This document shows positions 56,992-64,000 of a stretch of DNA of 64,000 bases, piece after piece. The stretch lies in assembly GCF_003945595.2 (NCBI RefSeq), contig NW_024104107.1, positions 1,054,001 to 1,118,000 of the forward strand, written 5' to 3'. The notes below the pieces were generated by a model that was given only the letters and a program-made list of their open reading frames with translations, was not told the DNA's origin and ran no database searches. A program made the position numbers and the translations under genes. Origin of the DNA: Pipra filicauda. Lineage: Eukaryota > Chordata > Aves > Passeriformes > Pipridae. The first letter of the stretch is position 1; every line of letters begins with the position of its first letter.

Positions 56992-57076
56992 ACCCTGCTC
57001 ATTGCAGGGGAGTTGGACTATTTAACCTTTAAAGTTCCCTTCCAACTCAAACGATTCCATGATTCTACGATTCTAC
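56992..57076 (+). mobile_element. CR1 3' tail
   Basis: It reads CCCTGCTCATTGCAGGGG, AGTTGGACTATTTAACC, TTTAAAGTTCCCTTCCAAC, CGATTCCATGATTCTACG, ATTCTAC. Three tail octamers remain. The usual GATGATC is changed to TATTTAACC. Confidence 0.94.
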
Positions 57077-57735
57077 AACAGGTTACCGGCCTGCCCGTGC
57101 ATTTATCCACAGATGGTTGCACACAGCAGTCCCTTGGTGCAGTCTGCCCATCTCTTGCCCCAGTTCCAGCGAAGTTTTCCCCATGGGTCCCCTCTGTAGC
57201 TGTAGAGGAGTCTCCAGAGCATCCCAGGCAGGTTGCTGACACAGGGGCTGAGCTGCTCTCTCGACACGGAGTTCACGCTGTGGATCACCAGCCCTGTCAG
57301 CAGCCTGCAGGAGCACTTCGTGCATAATGAAGGGAGGTGGCAGACTGTCAAAGTTTTATCTGTGCTTTACTGACTCCTCAGCCAGCTTCCAGAGAGGGGC
57401 TGCAGCATCTCCTGGGCTGGCAGCCGTACCAGAGAGCTGGAAGTCTGGAGTGTGTTTCTTGGCATTGCTGCTGGATGCAGTGTGTCCTCTGTCTCTGTTT
57501 CTGGAGCTGTGGCGCTGTGTGCTGCTGCAGGGGGGAAGGATTTTTGTAGGTTTTGTCTGTGGTAGGATGCTAAACACCACCTCTGGCCACTGAGTGACCA
57601 CTGTTTAATTACCAACACACTTGCCTATGTGGCTTAACCTTGAGTCAATTCGTTGTGTCTCAAGGTTAAGCCCAGACCTTCTCCAAGAGTTAAAATCTAC
57701 CAAGAGCCATCCTCAGTGAGCAGAGCTGAGGTAAG
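57077..57735. other. Unique noncoding DNA, nothing recognised
   Basis: Several 70-104-codon frames overlap on both strands at 57.0-57.6 kb because the DNA is fairly GC-rich. None has a motif. Confidence 0.55.
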
Positions 57736-57935
57736 CACAGAATCACTGAATATGCTGAGTTGGAAGGGACCCACAAGGATCATTGAGTCCCAACCCTTAG
57801 CTCTGCACAGGACCATCCCCAAGAGTCACACCAAGTGCTTGAGAGTATCATCCGAATGCTTCTTGAACTCTGTAGCCTTGGTGCTGTGCCCACTGCCCTG
57901 GGAGCCCGTTCCAGTGCCCAACCACCCTGCTTTGG
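57736..57935 (-). mobile_element. CR1 fragment, TGAGTTGGAAGGGACCCAC subfamily
   Basis: The + strand has CACAGAATCACTGAATATGC, GAGTTGGAAGGGACCCAC, GGATCATTGAGTCCCAACCC, AGCTCTGCACAGGACCATC, GAATGCTTCTTGAACTCTG, GTGCTGTGCCCACTGCCC and GCCCGTTCCAGTGCCC. It is the best preserved of this subfamily here. Confidence 0.94.
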
Positions 57936-59199
57936 TAGCAAAGGAATACACAAACATAAAACCAAGCTATGCCATGTCATTCAGGGACAGCAGAAGTGGC
58001 TGTGGCTCATTTTATCTGCCATTTGAGGAAAACCAGCAACACCCCCTCTGATGAGATTTATGAGGCAGGAGGGCTGACAAGGGAGTGCTAGGTTCCACAA
58101 GGCACAAATACAACCCTAACCCTGATTCCTTTCCCCGTGGAGGGCCCTTAATGGTGATAAATGCCGTGTGGCATCGAACTTCAAAGGCTGTCAGAGCAGG
58201 CTTCTCCAGTCTGGGGACACCTGGCGAGGAGGGACGGGGCTGGTGTGACAGATGCACACACAGATGCCCCGTCACGGGGCAGACGTACCCCTGGGCAAGG
58301 GGCAGGGGAGCAGGAGAGGAGGTGCAGAATCCCAGCTGTTACTCTTCCCCCCCCCCCTCCCTGCCTACACCCCCCCCTACATTTTGCAGGAGTTTCACTC
58401 TGGCTGCAGTTTAGTGGCCCTGAGCAAAGGATGAGCAGTTCCTGCTGTGGATTGTTCCCATCTTCTGGCTGGGTTTTGCCTCACAGGAATTTGGCTCATG
58501 TGTGCTGTGGTGTGACCCGGTGTGCAGCACATGGTGACAACCAGGAGATGCTGGTGTAGGTGCATCTTCAGAGCCTCAGTCCTCAGGATGGCGTGGAAAC
58601 AAAAGGATTAAGACAGTGTGAAATAAATGCCATTAATTTCCTCTTAAAAGGAGATTTCTTTTGCTGCCTGGGCCTTCCCACAGCACTTTCTCTGCAGAGG
58701 GGCCACGTGCACAAGCTTCTGTGCTCACACATACACTGCTCCCTCCTGGGGTGTACTGTGACCTGCTAATCCCACCTTGGAGGTGTTAAACTGCATCTGC
58801 ACTAGGTGCTAAAAGGTGTTTCATCATGTTAGCTGTGTGGAATAAAAGTAAACACCCAAACAAAAAGCACTTATTTCTCCTGTCTTGCCACGGTCTGTGC
58901 ACTCTGTGTGGCTGGGCCACCTCCCTTGCTGCTCTTGGTGCTTTCAAGTCTTGTCATGCTGGAAAACATCGGAGCAGTTTAATAACTATAAACTTATGTG
59001 AAATATGTAGCTGTAACATTTATAATTCCCCAACTGTAGCGCTGTTTGGGTTTAATTGTCATTGCAGTCAGTGCTGTCTCATTTGGGAGCTCACCAGGGC
59101 ATTTGCATCTGGTCAATTGGTCTGGCTCATCTCGATGGGATCTGCACATCTCGGCTCACCCCCTCTGACCCCTCTGTCCAGGCCTCACTAGCAGTGGGA
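57936..59199. other. Unique noncoding DNA
   Basis: No gene is recognised. C-rich runs lie at about 58346-58377. The 132-codon + frame 58161-58559 crosses them. The segment 58960-59060 (GTTTAATAACTATAAACTTATG, ATTTATAATTCCCC, GTAGCGCTG) has mild enhancer-like composition. Confidence 0.52.
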
Positions 59200-59296
59200 A
59201 AACTTTCTTACTGTAAAACTTCTGTGCTGGAGAGGTGAGTGAACACTGGAACAGGTTGTCCAGAGTGTTTGTGGATTCTCCATGGTTTGAGATGTT
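59200..59296 (+). mobile_element. CR1 3'-region scrap
   Basis: AAACTTTCTTACTGTAAAAC, GAGAGGTGAGTGAACACTGG, AACAGGTTGTCCAGAGTG and TGTGGATTCTCCATGG correspond to the sense CR1 stretch before the CTGGAAGTGTTCAAGG block. Similarity is lost after about 59296. Confidence 0.8.
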
Positions 59297-59431
59297 TGAG
59301 AGTTGCATGTGAAATGAAGCAGGTTTGGATGTATTTTGGGCTGTTTCCCTGTGAGTGTCTGCTGGTGGACAGGCTGAAGTGGGCACAATCTGTGCTTTAT
59401 TTACCTCTGTGGGTAGTTCTGCCTTGGGTTT

Positions 59432-59946
59432 CACTGAGCAAATCCTGGAGAACTGCATCCAGGTCTGGGGCCTCCAGCACAAGAATGAGTTGGACCTGCT
59501 GGAGCAAGTTCAGAGGAGAGTCCTGGAGATGCTCCAAGGGCTGGAGCACCTCTGCTCTGGAGCCAGGCTGGGAGAGCTGGGGATATTCACCTGGAGAAGA
59601 GAAGGCTCCAGGGAGACCAGAGGGTCCCTTCCAAGGCCTAAAGGGAGCTTAGAAGAAAGATGGAGAGTAACTTTTTACAGATGCAAGTAATGATAGAATA
59701 AGGGGAAAGGGTTTTAAATTGAAAGAGGGGATATTTAGATTAGATGCTAGGAAGATATTTGTTATTGTGAGGGTGGTGAGGCCCTGGCACAGGTTTGCTC
59801 AGAGAAGCTGTGGCTGCTCCATCCCTGGAAATGTTCAAGACCAGGTTGGACGGGACTTGGAGCAATCTGGGACAGAGGAAGGCGTCCCTGTCCATGGCAG
59901 GGGGATGGAACAAGATGATCTTTAAGATCTTTTCCAATCCACACCA
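59432..59946 (+). mobile_element. CR1 LINE 3' half-kilobase with ORF2 C-terminal remnant
   Basis: About 515 bases are present, in sense. The first 150 bases still translate to the C-terminal CR1 ORF2 pattern (CIQVWGLQHKNELDLLEQVQ, then a region ending LGELGIF), which follows the reverse transcriptase in full elements. The frame decays after about 59600 into TTGAAAGAGGGGATATTTAG and then the untranslated end: GGTGAGGCCCTGGCACAGG, ATGTTCAAGACCAGG, CATGGCAGGGGGATGG and GATGATCTTTAAGATC. The octamer tail is degraded. The open frame 59355-59690 here is a repeat fossil, not a host gene. Confidence 0.95.
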
Positions 59947-60099
59947 ACTGCATAGGAAAAGGGAGTTGTGACTTATTTACCACAATACAATCTCTCCTCC
60001 CCTCCAACAAAACAAAAAAGAAAGCCCCAAACCAGCAGCCAACAAATAAATCAGTGTCCCATTGTGGTGGTGCCCGAGGGCAATGACCTGCACACTGTA

Positions 60100-60920
60100 C
60101 CTCTCCCTCTGTGCCGGCAGAGGCTGCTCGGAAATTCCCTGCTTGAGAGGCACTTCCCCTCCCACCGGGTCCTCAAAAGCTACCCCAGAAGCTGTGGGAG
60201 GATGAGGAGGAGGCAATTACTTTGCAGGCAAGATGTGCCAGTGGATCCTGTTCAGCAGAGGTGTCTGGCGCCTGAGAGCGATGTCTGTGAAGGGAGGGAA
60301 TTGGGAAAGCTGCTGTCACACGCTGCAGATGAGGCGATTGCGCTTGTATTAATGCACATCTCACCCAAACCGGAGCGTTTCTATCCCAAACACTCGGGGC
60401 TGTGAAAGCAGAGCCGCCGCACAACGCGGCTGCCGCGGTCTCACCTCATTGTGGATTCCCGGGGAGTGCAGCATTGGAAGGGGGAGCAGGTGCACACTTG
60501 GGAGGAGGTGGGACCAGCCATTATCAGCCCGAGCGTTAATTGTCGAATTAACATCACACTGTGTAACACAAGTAAATAAGAGTCGGCAGTTCGGGTTTCT
60601 TTGCAGAAACCTGCATTCCAAGGGCTTTGTGTGTGCTCTGATTTCTCTTCCACCTCGCGTTGCAGAGCCCGGCAGGAGTGACTGGTGTCTTCTAAAATAG
60701 CACGGATGGCTTTTCCCTCTCTTGCACTGCAAAGCAGGATGCAATGTGGGATGAACATGCAGAGCTGGCCCGGACATAATTTCTGCAAAAGTGCTTATAT
60801 TAATGTCACAGATCGGGTGTGGGTGGCTCTTCATCCTTTTGGCAATTTCCGCGGGTTTTCTGCTGGTCAAAGTTAACCAGAAGCTGTTAAAAATCTGCTG
60901 CACATTTCACACTAAGAGGC
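60100..60920. promoter_or_regulatory. Candidate conserved regulatory element, CpG-dense core
   Basis: About ten CpGs fall in roughly 95 bases (60366-60460), a local maximum for the window. At 60535-60552 lies an inverted pair of HNF1/homeodomain-type half-sites, GTTAATT and AATTAAC, separated by GTCG. Other words are GGCAATTACTTTGC, GTATTAATGCAC, CCATTATCAGCC, ATATTAATGTCACAG, CAATTTCCGCGGG and GTTAACC. The block has no repeats, and its CpGs persist in DNA that is otherwise CpG-depleted, which suggests selection or hypomethylation. It might also be a small alternative promoter. There is no alignment or transcript evidence. Confidence 0.45.
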
Positions 60921-62866
60921 AGCTGCATTTCAGGAGTGAAGTGATACTCAGAGCCGAACCACCCTTTTCTCCAGGCACCTCCATCTGTGAAGCACTGCAG
61001 GTCCTTTGGGATGATTATAAGGTATTTATAGTTGAGGAGATGGATGACTTAGTCCTGCCCATATGAATGATATCGCAGCGATGGCAGCCTTAAACACAGA
61101 CAGCTAGAGGTCACATTTGATTACATAAAAACTGGATTCCAGCCCAAGCAGCTGGGGGAGATGTTCCTCCCTCCTTGAGAAATGACAACTGCAAAAAAAA
61201 AAAAAAACCCCAGCCTTCCTGACTTGAGTTCCTGAGGCAGCCAAGAGCAGAGTGTGTCTGACGTGGGGTAGGGTGCCAGTGGCTCTGTTATCCTTGGCAG
61301 AGAGAAGCAACTTGTTAGTGGTGGCAGCACAGCCCAGCTGGCAGGGTTGAGAGGCCACAGCAAGTGGAGTGTCCCCAGCATTCGTCTTCCTGTCCCCTTC
61401 CAGTGAGAGCATTAGGACGTGTCTCATTCCGTGCTGGATGCTCGCCTGGGCTGTTAATTTGTGGCCGTATAAATTCCTGCTGCTGTTACATAGTGAGGTG
61501 ATGCAGAACAAAGCTGCTTATTAACACATGGAGGAGCAATGGATGCTCCTGGGGCAGCTCCTAGGACTACATGTGGGGAGGGACTCGGCTCCCACCACTG
61601 CCTGTTGGGCAAGGGTTTGGCCAGTCCCTCCAAAAGGAAAGCCCAAGGCTCAGGCATCCCCTGAAGGGGGATTGGTGGGTGAGTTATGGAGGTTGGCACT
61701 TTTCCCTCCATGCCCCAGAATGAAAATGATGTGGGGCAGGTCTCCTGCCCTAAATTAATGTCTTGACACCTTTTCCGTGGTCAACCCTTCTCAAAAAGTG
61801 CTAAAAAGGACAAATTGGAGAAGACCTGTTTGTGTGTTCCATGGTGGTGAGGGCAGGAATGAAACAGGAGAAGGGACAGGAGGGTGGTAAGTGGGAAGAC
61901 GGACCCAGAGCTGGAAGACCAGAAGGCCCTGCTGACTGGGGGCAAGGCACCTACGTGTGAGGGAAGCAAAGCACGACAGGGAAGAGCAAGGTGGGACTAG
62001 CTCTGAGCTGTTGGGGTTTGCCAGCTTCATTCCCTTATTGCAGAGACAGCACAAAGCTGAGCAGAGGCACCCCAGGTCTTTTAGTTTGATGCTGCTCAGA
62101 TGTACAGTTGAGAAATAAGTGAGTAACCAAGCCAAGAAGAAAGCAGGGCTGGATCTGAGAGGGATATGAGACCAGGAGCCAAATGGTTTTCAGTTGCTGT
62201 GCTCCTCTGGCTTTGCCACATTGTCAAAACCAAAGAGGCTGAGGCTGCATCCAGGTGGAGACAAGGCTTGGAGGTTCTTCCAGCCAGGAAGGCAAAGGCA
62301 GCTGTGATGGCCTCTTGCTTATCACCTTGTTCCTTTCCCTGTCAAGAGTTTTGCTCATTCTCAGCCCCTAACTCCTGGAGCTCCAGCCATATCTCAACCT
62401 CTCCCTGACTGCAATCCTCCATCCTCCTTCAGTCAGTGGGATACTCAACCAGGCCAGGCTTTTCAAGGCAGCTTTTTCAAGACAGAGCTGCCTCTCCAGG
62501 CCCCTTCCAGGTGAACCTCAGTGTCTGTGAATAAGGCTGAGACAAAAAGGGAGGGCTGTAAGTCCTGCTCTCATGCCAGAGCTGAACAGTGGTGGGGAAG
62601 GGAGGTCAGACCTTCCCTGCTGCGTTGTTTTGGGGCAGGAGGACACACAGCAGCAGCAGCTCTTTCATGTCTTGCTGCCCTCCAGCCTGAGGGACAATGG
62701 CAGGCATGAAATTTCCCTGCCACTCCTGTCAGCCTGAGGGACAGAGCAGCCCCTTGCCCCCTCCTGAGGGTGTGGGGAGGCCAAGCAGAATGGAAAGGGG
62801 TTGTACCCAGAGGGGACAAGCAGTTTTGTGTCTGGGGTCCCTTCTGCAGCTGGTGCTGGGTTTATA

Positions 62867-63780
62867 TCAGGAAGTTATTTCACCGGTGTCAGACACAACC
62901 TCAGTTCTTGAGGCTACAGAGTTCAATGAATACGATAAGGAACACAGAGCACAGCTATTCTCAGGTTCATCATCACCTTTCCAACAACCTCCATGGGTCT
63001 GTGAAGGCTCTGTCTCTTTTCCTACACCATCAGCAAACCTGAGTCCTGTCAGGGACACAACAAAAGTCTCTGAGGTTTGGGAGAAACAAGCGAAACCCAC
63101 TTAGAGTGAGAGCAGAGGTGGTATGGTGGTCACATGCTGCACATCCATGCAAGTCTTGCTGTCACTTGTAATAATACTTGATACTGTGAAGCATGAGGTA
63201 TTAATCACAGTGATGTGAGGTTTACCATCTGTACAATTTTCCATCCCTCCAGCAGTGGTATTTGACCCATCAGGGACAGGGAGATGTGTAGATGTTGTAG
63301 TCAGGGTGCAGTACATCTATTTCCAAGCTATTGATCAGTTTAGGGTTATATCACCAAGGGAAAAATGTGGGAAAATATGCACTGTGTGTCTTGATGGAGG
63401 CCCAGGTGGTCCTGAGATAACTCTCTCCAACCTGATGTATTAAACCAGAAACCCTGATGCACAAACTCAGGACCCACTGCATTCCCAAGCTGACAGTCTC
63501 CAACCTGACCACTTGACCCTGGGCATCTGCATCCCACTGGGAAAGGAGTGATTGGTTCCAAAGTAGTGAGGGTTGTCAGCATGGAGATATTGATGTCAAA
63601 TAAAGGAGTGGTCCCAGAGTGGAAGTCCCATGTTAACTGGTGACCAGAGAGGCACCAATGTCCCAAGGTAGGACCCAAGGAATGAAATTCTTTGGGGTAT
63701 ATTTTAACTGCCAGTGGTGCTGGATAACAAGTGGTGCTGAACAAATGATTCTGGTGAAAACATCTAGTTGATGTTTGCAC
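62867..63780 (-). pseudogene. Possible decayed endogenous retroviral envelope-like fragment
   Basis: Two - strand frames, 63346-63780 (144 codons) and 63101-63316 (71 codons), carry five N-X-S/T sequons between them, three of them within about 25 residues. A further frame, 62867-63100, continues the second after a single stop at 63101-63103. The first and second frames differ in phase, so at least one frameshift separates them. Dense sequons plus scattered Cys suggest an extracellular glycoprotein such as a retroviral surface subunit. I see no transmembrane subunit, CX6CC motif, LTR or pol nearby, and pol would lie beyond the window edge. Chance remains quite possible. Confidence 0.18.
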
Positions 63781-64000
63781 TCACTTCCTATGGACCTGGT
63801 GTCCAAGTCAAGCTCCTGGCACTCAGTATCTTATTACTGACTCTTGAGCTCAGTGGTTTTGCTGCTTTGAGAAGTTATTCCCAACATCAGACTTCCTCAA
63901 AATGATCCTGCCAAGATGATCTGACTTCCCCTGTTAAGCAGCAGGAGAGTTCAGGCTGTGCTTCATAATAATTATGCACAAGGTACAGTGTCAAAACAAA

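Larger units (their letters stand above)
59947..64000. other. 4-kb CR1-free terminal interval
   Basis: No supported gene. It holds the candidate regulatory block at 60100-60920, an A-rich tract at about 61193-61206 and the possible envelope fossil at 62867-63780. The 180-codon - frame 60361-60903 lies across the regulatory candidate and has no domain. Confidence 0.5.

Noticed and set aside
59355..59690. 111-codon frame resembling a protein with leucine-rich C-terminus
   Set aside because: It is the C-terminal remnant of CR1 ORF2, not a host gene.
60361..60903. 180-codon frame on -
   Set aside because: It coincides with a CpG-dense noncoding candidate, where stops are rarer. No domain or coding periodicity is visible.
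62166..62408. 80-codon frame starting with a hydrophobic stretch, suggestive of a signal peptide
   Set aside because: The remainder has no cysteine pattern or domain, and the frame ends in low-complexity serine.

Overview
The window is nuclear DNA from a bird, most likely a neoavian and possibly a songbird. The evidence is the repeat content. I count 28 CR1 retroposon segments, 15 in + and 13 in - orientation. Nearly all are short, 5'-truncated pieces. Many end in the diagnostic avian CR1 tail (a GATGATCTTTAAGG-type block, then CCTTCCAACC, then ATTCTATG octamers). I see no Alu, L1 or B-type SINEs and no bacterial-style gene packing. The placement is by recognition only, not by database search.

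I find no protein-coding gene, rRNA or tRNA that I can support. The open frames present (longest 211 codons) have no recognisable domain, overlap simple repeats or CR1, or sit opposite equally long frames. Their lengths are roughly what chance gives in 64 kb read in six frames. The only recognisable coding homology is decayed CR1 reverse transcriptase at 36.0-36.9 kb and a CR1 ORF2 C-terminal remnant at 59.4-59.7 kb. A weak lead at 62.9-63.8 kb (- strand) is a broken pair of frames unusually rich in N-glycosylation sequons; it could be a retroviral envelope fossil. The window is therefore an intergenic gene desert or the inside of a very large intron.

Layout. 0-11 kb: seven CR1 pieces and two candidate regulatory blocks (6.0-6.4 and 7.4-7.6 kb). 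11-16 kb: CR1-free unique DNA. 16-19.2 kb: repeat-rich, with a 37-bp-period duplication, a 238-bp polypurine tract and four CR1 tails. 19.6-20.1 kb: a CpG-retaining, motif-rich block. 20-27 kb: mostly unique, with simple repeats and three CR1 pieces. 27-32 kb: CR1-free. 32-37 kb: two adjoining CR1 tails, an old diverged CR1 and the longest CR1 (about 0.9 kb). 37-42 kb: AT-rich unique DNA with octamer and homeodomain-type sites. 42-47 kb: CR1 pieces, two CpG-containing candidate elements and a pair of inverted copies of an unidentified repeat. 47-57 kb: mostly unique, with two full-tail CR1 pieces and a candidate block at 54.5-55.1 kb. 57-60 kb: CR1 pieces. 60.1-60.9 kb: a strong-looking candidate regulatory block. 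62.9-64 kb: the possible envelope fossil.

The working model is inference: a regulatory landscape in which several CR1-free intervals of 4-5 kb hold candidate conserved noncoding elements. These calls rest on local composition, CpG retention and transcription-factor-type motifs, and they need cross-species alignment. I did not find a convincing undescribed biological system.
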